Source of the DNA: Bacillus sp. es.034
GTDB taxonomy: Bacteria > Bacillota > Bacilli > Bacillales > Bacillaceae_B
Direction of reading: 5' to 3'
DNA: 64,000 bases
Assembly: GCF_002563655.1 (NCBI RefSeq)
Contig: NZ_PDIY01000001.1
Location: forward strand, 1,026,001-1,090,000
Shown here: piece after piece, positions 45,712 to 55,066 of the stretch
How the letters are laid out: each line of letters begins with the position of its first letter
How positions within the stretch are numbered: the stretch's first letter is position 1
Program-made: the position numbers and the translations under genes
Notes under the pieces: model-generated
The model's database searches: none
What the model saw: only the letters and a program-made list of their open reading frames with translations
What the model was told of the DNA's origin: nothing

Positions 45712-47457
45712 TTGATAAAAAAAGTAGGAATCACACTTTTGTTATTCATTCTTGTATTCAATCTGATTCAGATGGACCAGGCAAAAGCAAATACGAGTGT
45801 AGATCGAATATTTGGCGATAGCAGATATGATACAGCCGGCATGATTTCTCTAAGGGGATGGAATCAAGCGGAAACCGTTGTAATCGCGAGCGGGGAAACA
45901 TTCCCGGACGCACTGGCAGGGGGACCCCTTGCTTATCAATTGAATGCCCCCATCTTACTGACCTATAAGCATCGGTTGTCCGCGGAAACGAGAGACTTCA
46001 TCAAGATACTGGAAGCAAAGCAGGTTTACATATTAGGCGGTGTCGGAGCGATTGACCTCTATGTTGAAAAGCAGCTAAGAGACCTAGGCTTGAAGATTAC
46101 CAGAATCGGAGGAGATGATCGGTTTCAGACTGCTGCGAAAATAGCAGACTACCTCCCTTCTGATCAAGCCATCGTGGCAAACGGCCGGAACTTCCCGGAT
46201 GCACTGGCCGTGGCACCGTATGCCGCGAAGAATGGCATCCCGATTGTTTTAACGGAATCTACAGATTTACCTGAAAGTACTAAAGAAATAACAGATGAGA
46301 AAAAAGATACGATCATTGTAGGAGGAGAAGGCGTGATTTCTTCACATGTCGCATCGGACCTTCCTTCTTCCACCCGCTATGGCGGTGCCGATCGTTATGA
46401 GACGGCAAAGAATATCATTGAAGGCTTGCCACTCGGAAAGGAAACGGCCTACGTCGCGACTGGCGGGAATTTCGCCGATGCCCTGGCAGGGTCTGTTCGG
46501 GCGGCTAAAGACAACGCCCCGATTCTACTAGTGAAGAAGGATGATATCCCTCCTTCCATTGATAATCTAGTAAACTCCTATCCATCGTTTACAATCTTTG
46601 GCGGGAAAAATGCAGTATCTTATCATGTGGAAGAACAATTAATCGGAAGTACAGAAGAATTTCAGTTCCAGGGAGTTCATATTAATGCGACAGAGGCATT
46701 TTTACGTTCCGTTTTAGGACCGCCTGACCGAATCGATGAGAGCCGGTTCAACTTTGATTGGTACGTGTATAACAAAGATCCAGAGACGTATATTCAATTT
46801 GGTGTATTTCATGGGATCGTGGTAGCGGTGTACTCAAATTCCGACAGCTGGAAGTCGGAGTCAGGGCTTAAGCTTGGCATGGGTCAACCGGAAGTCCGCA
46901 ACCTGATGGATCAAATCGGGGCTGAGTATGACCAGGGAAGCGACTACGTCTATGATGAGAAGCTCATCCGTTTGTATTATGACCAGAACGACGGTGATAC
47001 ATTAGCGGGGATTTTCATGATAAGGCAGGACTTCACGATGACAAACCCTAATTTCAATAAGGAAAAAGTCAGAATCAGTATGGAGAAGCAACTGCTCGAT
47101 CAAGCCAATGCATTGCGTGCACGCCATTTCCTCGAGCCCCTCGAGGAAGATTCAAGGGCCAGGGAAGTGGCGAGGGCCCATAGTAAAGACATGGCCGTCC
47201 GAAACTTCTTCAGTCATGAGAATCCCGATGGCCAAACACCTTTTAAAAGAATGGAACAGGCGGGTATCTCCTACTCATCAGCAGGGGAAAACATCGCAGC
47301 GGGGCAGTTTAATGCCATAGCCGTCCATGACGCATGGGTGAATTCTGCCGGCCACCGCAAAAACATCCTGAGCCCAATCTATAAAAGGCTAGGCGTGGGA
47401 ACATATTATGGAGGAGATTACGGGGTTTACTATACCGAGGACTTCTACACACCATAA
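45712..47457 (+). CDS. Secreted CWB2-CAP domain protein
   Basis: A 581-residue exported protein. TTG at 45712 is chosen because GGAGGGAGAGG precedes it and a signal peptide follows at once (KKVGITLLLFILVFNLIQM). Three CWB2 wall-binding repeats follow (about 30-300: FGDSRYDTAGMISL, IGGDDRFQTAAKIA, YGGADRYETAKNI; each with GETFPDALAG-like motifs). Then comes a CAP-associated segment (about 320-440) and a C-terminal CAP/SCP domain (about 455-581: ARAHSKDMAVRNFFSHENPDG, AGENIAAGQF, SAGHRKNILSP) as in YkwD. CWB2 anchors to wall polymers; the CAP role is uncertain. Confidence 0.85.
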   Translation: MIKKVGITLLLFILVFNLIQMDQAKANTSVDRIFGDSRYDTAGMISLRGWNQAETVVIASGETFPDALAGGPLAYQLNAPILLTYKHRLSAETRDFIKILEAKQVYILGGVGAIDLYVEKQLRDLGLKITRIGGDDRFQTAAKIADYLPSDQAIVANGRNFPDALAVAPYAAKNGIPIVLTESTDLPESTKEITDEKKDTIIVGGEGVISSHVASDLPSSTRYGGADRYETAKNIIEGLPLGKETAYVATGGNFADALAGSVRAAKDNAPILLVKKDDIPPSIDNLVNSYPSFTIFGGKNAVSYHVEEQLIGSTEEFQFQGVHINATEAFLRSVLGPPDRIDESRFNFDWYVYNKDPETYIQFGVFHGIVVAVYSNSDSWKSESGLKLGMGQPEVRNLMDQIGAEYDQGSDYVYDEKLIRLYYDQNDGDTLAGIFMIRQDFTMTNPNFNKEKVRISMEKQLLDQANALRARHFLEPLEEDSRAREVARAHSKDMAVRNFFSHENPDGQTPFKRMEQAGISYSSAGENIAAGQFNAIAVHDAWVNSAGHRKNILSPIYKRLGVGTYYGGDYGVYYTEDFYTP

Positions 47458-47463
47458 AAAATA

Positions 47464-47493
47464 GATCCCGATGACTCCTTCGTCATCGGGATC
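47464..47493. terminator. Bidirectional terminator
   Basis: Perfect 12-bp stem GATCCCGATGAC / GTCATCGGGATC between two convergent genes. Confidence 0.9.
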
Positions 47494-47500
47494 TACTATT

Positions 47501-48760
47501 TTATAATTCATAAAATCTCTTAAAACCATCAAACTTGGATTTCCAGTAGGAGTTACTGAGGCTGGATACTTCCACGCCATTATCCCCAGCATGAATGAAC
47601 TCATTATTCCCTACATAAATACCTAAATGAGAAATACCTTTTTTATATGTATTTTCGAAAAATACCAAATCTCCCGGTTGAGGAGTATTCACATAATAGG
47701 AGCGGCTATAATACCCTTCACTGGAAAGACGCTTAACATCCTTCGCTCCGGCTTCCTTGAAAACGTAGTAGATAAAACCACTGCAATCAAAGCCGCCTGC
47801 CGAAGACCCTCCCCACACATAAGGGGTTCCCATGTGAGACGTTGCTTCACTTAATAGTTTAGCAGTACTAAAAGAAGCGGTGGATGGAGGCGTTTCCTGC
47901 TTTGGCGGGGCAGCAGCCGGTTGTTTCTTGCCTGCCTTCAAGGTAAGCACCTGTCCGACCTGTAAGAAATCGCTCTTCAGCCCATTCCAGCTTTTCAACT
48001 CAGAGACAGAGACACCATATTTCATGCTGATATGGGATAAAGTATCGCCTGAACGAACCGTATAGGTTTGTTGAGCCGATCCTGTGTCCGGTTTGGAAGG
48101 TGCTGGAGCAGCCGGTTCCGGTTTTGCAGATTGGCCATTCCCTTTTGACACCTTCAATACTTGTCCAGGGTAGATTAAATGTCCCTTCACCCCGTTCCAG
48201 GAAGATAAATCACTGACGGATACAGAATAATCAAGAGCGATCTTTCCGAGAGTATCACCGGATTTGACTGTATAAGTGGTTTGCCCTTGGGGTTGACTCT
48301 TTGAGGGCTTAGGTGCGGGTGTCTGTGCTTGGGAAGAAGCAGAGCCCTTTGAAACCTTTAAGACCTGTCCCGGATAAATCAAATACCCTTTAATGCCATT
48401 CCAGGAGGATAGCTCCGCAACCGATACGGAATGAGTAATAGCGATCTGTCCCAGAGTATCCCCTGACTTCACCGTATACGTTTTGGTATTCGAGGGGCTT
48501 TTACTCTCCGTCTTTTTAGGAGGAGCAGGAACACTGACAGAATCACCCTTGGCAGCAACCTTCAGAAGCTGGTTGGGGTAAATGAGTTCGGAATTCAGCT
48601 TATTCCAGCTTTTCAGATTCGAAACCGTCGTGTCATACTCACGGGCGATCGTCCATAAGGAATCTCCTGATTCCACCTTATGGGTGCTCGCAGCCGCATA
48701 ACTAACAAAGGAAGATGATAGAACAGCCGTGGCTGCTACAGTGGTAAGAGTCTTTTTCAC
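47501..48760 (-). CDS. LysM-NlpC/P60 cell-wall endopeptidase (LytE/CwlS-like)
   Basis: A 419-residue secreted D,L-endopeptidase. Signal peptide about 1-25, four LysM repeats (each beginning HKVESGDSLW, YTVKSGDTLGQIA, YTVKSGDTLGKIA, YTVRSGDTLSHIS) joined by Ser/Pro/Lys-rich linkers, and a C-terminal NlpC/P60 domain (about 300-419) with catalytic Cys in GGFDCSGFIYYVF and His in KKGISHLGIYVGNNEFIHAG. Four LysM repeats and total length match CwlS best (LytE has three, LytF five). It cuts gamma-D-Glu-meso-Dap bonds at separation sites (family knowledge). Confidence 0.9.
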   Translation of the reverse strand: MKKTLTTVAATAVLSSSFVSYAAASTHKVESGDSLWTIAREYDTTVSNLKSWNKLNSELIYPNQLLKVAAKGDSVSVPAPPKKTESKSPSNTKTYTVKSGDTLGQIAITHSVSVAELSSWNGIKGYLIYPGQVLKVSKGSASSQAQTPAPKPSKSQPQGQTTYTVKSGDTLGKIALDYSVSVSDLSSWNGVKGHLIYPGQVLKVSKGNGQSAKPEPAAPAPSKPDTGSAQQTYTVRSGDTLSHISMKYGVSVSELKSWNGLKSDFLQVGQVLTLKAGKKQPAAAPPKQETPPSTASFSTAKLLSEATSHMGTPYVWGGSSAGGFDCSGFIYYVFKEAGAKDVKRLSSEGYYSRSYYVNTPQPGDLVFFENTYKKGISHLGIYVGNNEFIHAGDNGVEVSSLSNSYWKSKFDGFKRFYEL

Positions 48761-49015
48761 AGATTTTTTTCTCCTTTATTGTCATAGTTTGGTAGATAGT
48801 ATTGTCATTTTATCACATTAAAGCTAGAAATAGAGGAAAAAGTTTTCAATTAACTAGTTCTTTTTACCTTAAAATATACGGTTTATGGTAAAAATATGTA
48901 ATTTAAGGGAGAGTGTTTTATAGAGGGGTCATCTATAGTTAAATGAATGTAACAAAAAGTTTCATTTATATTAAAAATATTACAGGAATCGACTGGAAAT
49001 TACGTTTAAATATGA

Positions 49016-49102
49016 TATAATATGACAGGAAATTTTTTATTTACACTAGGAAGAATTCTATGATACTGATTGCTACCATTTTTAGGCAATCAGTTATTTT
49101 AT
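49016..49102 (+). promoter_or_regulatory. Leader with promoter and attenuator-like hairpin before the glycan locus
   Basis: TATAAT (49016-49021) is followed about 44 bases later by ACTGATTGC-loop-GCAATCAGT (49065-49094) and TATTTTAT. A terminator so close to a promoter suggests that transcription into the locus is attenuated. The rest of 48761-49153 holds no gene I can see. Confidence 0.5.
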
Positions 49103-49153
49103 ATTGTGACATGCCTCACAAAATATCAACTATATTAAGGAAGATCATAGGTT

Positions 49154-49318
49154 ATGAACCAGTTCAAAACAATGCCTAAGAGTGTCAAAAAAGCCATTCG
49201 GTATATTCATCAGGATGCACCTGAGGATCACCTAGTTGAATTGAAGAAACTATTTAATTATGCAATAGATAAGCGAATCAAGGAACAGAAGAGTTCTATT
49301 CAGAATGGTATCAATTAA
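49154..49318 (+). CDS. Small 54-residue basic helical protein
   Basis: ATG with GGAAG upstream; reads MNQFKTMPKSVKKAIRYIHQ and then a second helix (HLVELKKLFNYAIDKRIKEQ). It is cytoplasmic and basic. I do not recognise it. It begins 25 bp before the first glycosyltransferase and in the same direction, so it is probably the first gene of the glycan operon, with a possible regulatory role (inference). Confidence 0.55.
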   Translation: MNQFKTMPKSVKKAIRYIHQDAPEDHLVELKKLFNYAIDKRIKEQKSSIQNGIN

Positions 49319-49343
49319 TAAAGGAAAGTATTGGTGGGGTTGA

Positions 49344-50582
49344 ATGAAGAAGATCTTAATCATTTCTCAAAATTTTTATCCGGAAATAGGCAGTGCCGGC
49401 AACAGGATGAAAAATATCTTCCTGCTGTTAAAAGAGCGCGGCTATGATGTGGATATTCTGACAACTGAACCTACTTACCCTACAAAAAAAATCTTCGAAA
49501 ACGAAGAGTTTTGGGATGATCCCATGATTCATGAATATGAATCTTCTATTAAAAGGATCAAAATCAGCAATAGAAAATATACCAGAGGCATTTTGAATCG
49601 CTTGTTATTTTATTTGGAAATGTACTTTAAATTCATTATGGAAGTGCTGTTCAGTCGCAGGAAATATCAGGTGGTACTGGCTACCTCACCGGCCATTTTC
49701 GTTGCGATGGTTGGAGTCATTGCCAAGTGGAGGTTCAGGGCCAAATTAATATTGGACGTTCGTGATCTTTGGCCGGAATCATTGAAAGGTGTAGGGGTAT
49801 TCAACTACAAACTCATACTTTCTTTCTTTAATAAGGTGGAAAAGCAGATTTACAAATCCTCTGATGAAATCATCATTAACAGCCTTGGTTTTAAAGAGCA
49901 CATTGTGAATGTCCGTGAAATTAACCCTTCCAAACTATCCTTTATGCCTAACTCAGCCAGAGTAGATGAAATAAGGCCAAATGCGCCAAGTGATGAACGA
50001 TTCAAGGTTATTTACGCCGGGAATATTGGATTGGCTCAAGACGGTGACTTGCTAACTAAATTAGCCAAAGAATTAGCGGAGAAAAAGATAGACTTCACGA
50101 TTATTGGTTACGGGTTAAATAGGCAGGAAGTATACGAGGAAATAAAAAAAGAGAAATTATCAAATGTTCGTTTCATTTCTCCTAAAACCCGGAAGGAATG
50201 TTTAAAGATCATGTCGCAGCACCATATAGGGATTGTGACTCTGAATGAGAAATCCGTTTTCGAGACGGTTCTACCAGGAAAAGTGATAGATTATATGACG
50301 TGCGGGGTACCAATCGTTGCGTCGGTTTCAGGATATTCTAAACAGGTGATCGAGGATGAGCATGTAGGCTTTGTTGTAGAGGATAGAGACAGTGGGAAAC
50401 TTGTGGGTCTTATAGAGTTTCTTCAGCAAAATAAGAAAGTCAGACATAAGATGTCTCAGAATGGAAATAAATACGTGCAGAAAAATTTCAACTGGGATGC
50501 TAACATAGACACATTGGCAAAAATAATAGATAAATCTATTTATTCTGAAAACTATAAGAGAGATAAGGTTGAAAACATATGA
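49344..50582 (+). CDS. Family 4 glycosyltransferase (WbuB-like)
   Basis: A 412-residue GT-B enzyme. N-terminal acceptor domain begins ILIISQNFYPEIGSAGNRMKN; LILDVRDLWPESLKG is typical of the WbuB/PglA-like group. The donor domain has VIYAGNIGLAQDGDLL and the E-x7-E region near KVIDYMTCGVPIVASVSG. It probably transfers a sugar from a UDP donor to a lipid-linked intermediate at the inner face of the membrane. It overlaps the next gene by 4 bp (ATGA). Confidence 0.85.
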   Translation: MKKILIISQNFYPEIGSAGNRMKNIFLLLKERGYDVDILTTEPTYPTKKIFENEEFWDDPMIHEYESSIKRIKISNRKYTRGILNRLLFYLEMYFKFIMEVLFSRRKYQVVLATSPAIFVAMVGVIAKWRFRAKLILDVRDLWPESLKGVGVFNYKLILSFFNKVEKQIYKSSDEIIINSLGFKEHIVNVREINPSKLSFMPNSARVDEIRPNAPSDERFKVIYAGNIGLAQDGDLLTKLAKELAEKKIDFTIIGYGLNRQEVYEEIKKEKLSNVRFISPKTRKECLKIMSQHHIGIVTLNEKSVFETVLPGKVIDYMTCGVPIVASVSGYSKQVIEDEHVGFVVEDRDSGKLVGLIEFLQQNKKVRHKMSQNGNKYVQKNFNWDANIDTLAKIIDKSIYSENYKRDKVENI

Positions 50583-51877
50583 AAAAGAACGTATGCATGT
50601 ATGTGTGGAATCATTTTACGAATGACGCCAGAGTGATGAGAGAGTGTACTGCACTTTCTGAAAATGGTTATAACGTAGATCTAATATGCATTGACGACCC
50701 AAAAGATAAGAGTATTAGCCGCTATGAAGAAATGAATCCTCATTTCCATGTGTATCGGGTAAGGAGGTATCCACTATTATTAGAGCTTTTACAAAAAGTT
50801 TACAGAATAAGCTTGAAGCATAAAATGATTGGATTACTATTATTATTAGCCTGGTTATCTTCAGCGTTCCTGGCACCATTAGTGGTTTTACCAGTAAGTG
50901 CAATCTTATTTCTATTTTGGCGAACCAAGTTAAGTGTTGTCTGGGTCCGAGGAAGCATCATTCTGAGAATGATCGCAAGAGGATGGCAAAAAAAGTACGA
51001 CATTTACCACTCTAATGATCTTAATACCCTTCCTCAAGGATATATATGCGCGAAATGGCGAATTAACAATAAAAAATTAGTATATGATTCCCATGAAGTC
51101 CAGACCAGCCGAACGGGCTATGACAGCGGCGCCTATGCAAAAATGGAAGGTTTTCTGATTAATAAGATCGACACGATGATTGTGGAGAACCATACAAGGG
51201 CTAAATATAATGAAGAGTTATATGGGTTTTATCCTGGCGTGGTTTACAACTATCCCTTTAAGCAGAAAGAAAGCTTACTGGATCAGGAGAAAGTCGACCT
51301 CCATCAGATGTTAGGGTTACCCAAAGATGAAAAAATCCTGCTATATCAGGGTGGAATTCAAACAGGCAGAGGATTGGAGAACCTGGTTAAAGCAGTTCCT
51401 TTATTCAAGGAAGGCACCCTCGTTTTTATTGGGGATGGGAGAATTAAGCCTACGCTAGTAAAAATGGTTGAAGACATGAAGCTTCAGGATCGGGTGAAGT
51501 TTATTCCTAAAGTTCCTTTGAAAGAGTTACCTAAGTATACTAGAAATGCATATTTAGGCTTTCAAGTTTTAAATAATGTATGCTTTAACCACTATTCTGC
51601 GTCATCTAATAAATTGTTTGAATATATGATGAGTGGAGTACCAGTGGTTGCATGCAGCTTTCCGGAAATAAAAAAAGTAGTCGAAGAAAATCGTATTGGC
51701 ATTTGCGTAGATTCACATGATTATGAAGATATTTCTAAAGCTGTAAATTACCTTTTAAAAGAGGTTGAAGTTCGAAATGAAATGAGTCAGAATAGTAAAA
51801 GTGCAAGCAAGACGTATAACTGGGATTTAGAAAAAGATAAATTCTATAACATATACAATCAATTACTTATTAGTTAA
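50579..51877 (+). CDS. Family 4 glycosyltransferase with membrane hairpin
   Basis: A 432-residue GT-B enzyme. Start KNVCMYVWNHFTNDARVMRECTALSENGY is typical of GT4; a hydrophobic hairpin at about 82-120 (IGLLLLLAWLSSAFLAPLVVLPV) likely docks it to the membrane. Donor site: LLYQGGIQTGRGLENLV, FIGDGRIKP and SNKLFEYMMSGVPVVA with the E-x7-E pattern. Translationally coupled to the previous gene. Substrates unknown. Confidence 0.85.
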   Translation: MKKNVCMYVWNHFTNDARVMRECTALSENGYNVDLICIDDPKDKSISRYEEMNPHFHVYRVRRYPLLLELLQKVYRISLKHKMIGLLLLLAWLSSAFLAPLVVLPVSAILFLFWRTKLSVVWVRGSIILRMIARGWQKKYDIYHSNDLNTLPQGYICAKWRINNKKLVYDSHEVQTSRTGYDSGAYAKMEGFLINKIDTMIVENHTRAKYNEELYGFYPGVVYNYPFKQKESLLDQEKVDLHQMLGLPKDEKILLYQGGIQTGRGLENLVKAVPLFKEGTLVFIGDGRIKPTLVKMVEDMKLQDRVKFIPKVPLKELPKYTRNAYLGFQVLNNVCFNHYSASSNKLFEYMMSGVPVVACSFPEIKKVVEENRIGICVDSHDYEDISKAVNYLLKEVEVRNEMSQNSKSASKTYNWDLEKDKFYNIYNQLLIS

Positions 51878-51911
51878 CAAATAATAAAGATATCTGGAGG
51901 AATTAATAATT

Positions 51912-53186
51912 ATGAAACTTTGTACTGTAGGGCTAGGTTATATTGGATTACCAACTTCCATTATGTTCGCTAAACATGATGTAGAAGTAGTTGGAGTAGA
52001 TGTAAGTCAAAGAGTGATAGATTCATTGAATTCCGGAATGATTCACATTGAAGAACCAGGTTTACAAGAAGCCCTAAATGAAGTAATAGAAAAACAGACA
52101 TTCCGTGCTTCTTTACTTCCGGAGAAAGCTGATACTTTCATAGTTGCAGTTCCAACTCCTAATCTTGAAGACCAGTACAAATCATGTGATTTAACATATG
52201 TGTTAAGTGCTGTCAGCAATATCATTCCTTATTTAGAAAAAGGAAATGTCGTGATCGTTGAATCTACAATTGGCCCAAGAAGCATGGATGACTCAGTAAA
52301 ACCTTTAATCGAGGAAGCTGGATTTAAAGTAGGGGAAGATATCTTCCTGGTTCACTGTCCAGAGCGAGTATTACCTGGTCAGATCCTACACGAATTAATC
52401 CATAATAACCGAATTGTTGGAGGAATCACTCCAGCTTGTACAGAAGCAGGGGCCAAAGTATACAGTACATTCGTTCAAGGTGAGATTATTAAAACTAATG
52501 CTAAAACCGCTGAAATGTCTAAATTGATGGAAAATACATTCCGTGATGTAAATATTGCCTTGGCAAATGAATTGACAAAGGTTTGTAACGAATTAGACAT
52601 TAATGCTTTAGATGTTATAGATATGGCTAATAAACACCCTCGTGTTAATCTGCACACTCCTGGACCAGGGGTAGGCGGTCATTGTTTAGCTGTTGACCCA
52701 TACTTTATCGTAGCGAAAGCACCAGAACAAGCTCAAATCATTAATTTAGCGAGAAATGTCAATGTGTCGATGCCGACATACGTTGTTGACAATGTGAACA
52801 AGCTTATGGAACAAGTTAATGGTAAGATCCTTACTGTCTTTGGTCTTACTTACAAAGGTAATGTTGATGACGTTCGCGAAAGTCCTGCAATGGAGATTAA
52901 GGAAATGTTAGAATTCCAAGGTGAATATGAAGTTCGTTCATTTGATCCTCACGTAGAAGCAGATTTCGTAATAAATGATATGGAAGAAGCCGTTAATGGA
53001 TCTGATCTAGTGCTCGTATTAACAGATCATAATGAATTCAAGGCTCTAGATTCTCAACAATTAAAAGGTATGAGAACAAAGAGGATTTTTGACACGAAAA
53101 ATGTGGTGAAAAATACAAGTGATGATATTGAATACATCAACTTTGGTAGCTTATACGAAGCTATTAAAGCTCCTGTATTAGTATAA
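51912..53186 (+). CDS. wecC: UDP-N-acetyl-D-mannosamine dehydrogenase
   Basis: A 424-residue NAD-dependent enzyme of the UDP-glucose/ManNAc dehydrogenase family, oxidising UDP-ManNAc to UDP-ManNAcA. Rossmann start LCTVGLGYIGLPTSIMFA, then VAVPTPN, GPRSMDD, the catalytic Cys in GPGVGGHCLAVDP (about 257) and GLTYKGNVDDVRESPAMEI. The call WecC rather than Ugd rests on overall resemblance and on the mnaA epimerase in the same locus, which supplies UDP-ManNAc. ATG after TGGAGG. Confidence 0.87.
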   Translation: MKLCTVGLGYIGLPTSIMFAKHDVEVVGVDVSQRVIDSLNSGMIHIEEPGLQEALNEVIEKQTFRASLLPEKADTFIVAVPTPNLEDQYKSCDLTYVLSAVSNIIPYLEKGNVVIVESTIGPRSMDDSVKPLIEEAGFKVGEDIFLVHCPERVLPGQILHELIHNNRIVGGITPACTEAGAKVYSTFVQGEIIKTNAKTAEMSKLMENTFRDVNIALANELTKVCNELDINALDVIDMANKHPRVNLHTPGPGVGGHCLAVDPYFIVAKAPEQAQIINLARNVNVSMPTYVVDNVNKLMEQVNGKILTVFGLTYKGNVDDVRESPAMEIKEMLEFQGEYEVRSFDPHVEADFVINDMEEAVNGSDLVLVLTDHNEFKALDSQQLKGMRTKRIFDTKNVVKNTSDDIEYINFGSLYEAIKAPVLV

Positions 53187-53261
53187 GATGGTTATAAAGG
53201 GACTGGAAAACTAATTTTTTTCAGTCCTTTTATTTTAATAAAGTAAGAAAGAGGTAAACAG

Positions 53262-54551
53262 ATGTTTAAATTTACAGAACAGGTTTATAATAGCAATCTT
53301 CCTATAAAATATGTATTTGAAGAAGGTAATACGAACAAAGATCATTTGCTGGTTGTTTTTTCAGGATTTCATAATGAAACGAACTCATACCGCTACAATT
53401 ATATTAAGACATTAAGAAATTTTGACTGTAACAAATTATTCATTTTAGATAACTATGGACCAAGAGGAAGTTACTATTTAGGAAATGAAATGAACTATGA
53501 GGTAGAAACTTCTGTTCAATCTTTGATTTCATATATGGCAAGAAAGTTGAATATTATTCCTTCTAATATCATTTCAGCAGGTACTTCAAAAGGTGGAAGT
53601 GCTGCTCTTTATTATGGAATGAAATATAACTATGGTCATGTTATTACGGGGGCACCTCAAACAAAAATTGCAGATTATGTTCGAAAGTTCGCTAAAGAAA
53701 CAGCTGACTATATCTTGGGAATTGAACCTACTGCTTATGAGGTTTCATATATAAATAACTTAGTGTTTAAGCAAATCGATAAAGATTATCTGCCACAGAT
53801 ATCATTATTAACTAGCAAAAATGATATCCAGTATAAACATCACATTGTTCCCCTGGTAAATACGTTTCACGATAAAGAGAAGACCATAGATTTAACAATT
53901 GACAATACAATTATGAGTCACAATGAAATTGCCGTTTCATTTCCTGCATTTCTACTAAATAAGTTAGTCGGTATCATTCACGGCTTGAAAATAGATAACG
54001 TTTATGTGAAGAGTGAGTTTAATTTCTTAAAAATAAATGCTGATATTGAAAAAGATGATACCAGAAACCTGGAAACATCCTTAGTGATTACTGGTTCAGA
54101 AGGAAGCTACTATGAAACGCCATTTAAAGATGAACTTGATATAAAAATGAGTGACTTGAAGAATATTGGTTCAGGTAAACCGGAAGTGGTTTCTATAGAC
54201 TTACACATAACCAAAGGCCATGAAGTCATAAGTAAGTATCCTTTAGAAAAAATCATCGCTGGTGGAGGCGTAGTATTCAAAGGAACTAAATTCAAAATTA
54301 ATAATGGTGAAATTCAATTCGAGATAGACATTGAAGATAGTCAAGATCTTCAATTTGCTTATTATATTAGGAAAGATAACAAGGTAATTGACCGCATCAA
54401 ATATAATTCATCAAAGAAATTCAACTATCTTATTAATGATACTGGTAAATATCAAATCCATTATTTCATTTCAGCCAATGGGGAAAAACTCAGCAACAGA
54501 ACGGAAGAGATTGAGGTTGATAGAGTAAATACTACGTTAGTAGGAGTGTAA
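53262..54551 (+). CDS. Asp2/XcbB-CpsF-like alpha/beta hydrolase protein
   Basis: A 429-residue protein. The first 230 residues form an alpha/beta-hydrolase-like domain with the nucleophile motif GTSKGG (Ser about 108; SAGTSKGGSAALYYGMKY). This is the pattern of accessory Sec Asp2 and of XcbB/CpsF capsule proteins. The remaining part (about 240-429) is beta-rich. Asp2 is an O-acetyltransferase for surface glycans, so acetylation or phosphate-sugar transfer is possible here. A related hydrolase domain is fused to the heparinase at 57793. ATG after AAGAGGTAAAC. Confidence 0.65.
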   Translation: MFKFTEQVYNSNLPIKYVFEEGNTNKDHLLVVFSGFHNETNSYRYNYIKTLRNFDCNKLFILDNYGPRGSYYLGNEMNYEVETSVQSLISYMARKLNIIPSNIISAGTSKGGSAALYYGMKYNYGHVITGAPQTKIADYVRKFAKETADYILGIEPTAYEVSYINNLVFKQIDKDYLPQISLLTSKNDIQYKHHIVPLVNTFHDKEKTIDLTIDNTIMSHNEIAVSFPAFLLNKLVGIIHGLKIDNVYVKSEFNFLKINADIEKDDTRNLETSLVITGSEGSYYETPFKDELDIKMSDLKNIGSGKPEVVSIDLHITKGHEVISKYPLEKIIAGGGVVFKGTKFKINNGEIQFEIDIEDSQDLQFAYYIRKDNKVIDRIKYNSSKKFNYLINDTGKYQIHYFISANGEKLSNRTEEIEVDRVNTTLVGV

Positions 54552-54552
54552 T

Positions 54553-55062
54553 ATGGTGGATAAACTACTAAAGGATGAAAGTGAAATTAAAAAAATGAAA
54601 AACTCAACATATGAAAATAAGCAACTATTTTTAGAAAAACAACAACTTGAAGAAGAATTAAGACTTGAAAGAGATAGATTTACTACACTTCAACAGCAAC
54701 AAACCTTGCAAATGGCTGACATTACAAAACAACTGTATGAAAATAGCCAGCTCATCTTGCAATTACGTAAAGATTTACGGAAAGACAAAGGAAAGAGCAA
54801 GGATTCCAATCGAACTATAGAGTTAGAAAAAGAATTGAAGATGGTTAGAAAGAACTTAGAACAAGCCAACGCAGCCATTACGAAAGAAAAGAAAGAAAAA
54901 TTAGAAGTAATGGAGACGCTGAAAGAAAGCTATGAAAAAGAGGAAAGAATTTTAAGATCGTACTCCAAATTATTATCTAAGTATGAATCCCTGAAATCCT
55001 CTAAACTTGGTAAGCTTACACTTTCTTACTGGAAAGTAATGAAAAGGTTAAGAAGGGGGTAA
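54553..55062 (+). CDS. Coiled-coil protein of the glycan locus
   Basis: A 169-residue, almost entirely alpha-helical coiled-coil protein, rich in Lys, Glu and Gln (about residues 5-140), ending in a basic segment (LTLSYWKVMKRLRRG) suited to membrane docking. It starts two bases after the hydrolase stop, with TAGGAG upstream. The segment TYENKQLFLEK recurs as TYENKSLVLEK in the next protein (about residue 443), so the two may share an interaction module. No enzyme motif. Confidence 0.65.
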   Translation: MVDKLLKDESEIKKMKNSTYENKQLFLEKQQLEEELRLERDRFTTLQQQQTLQMADITKQLYENSQLILQLRKDLRKDKGKSKDSNRTIELEKELKMVRKNLEQANAAITKEKKEKLEVMETLKESYEKEERILRSYSKLLSKYESLKSSKLGKLTLSYWKVMKRLRRG

Positions 55063-55066
55063 CAGG

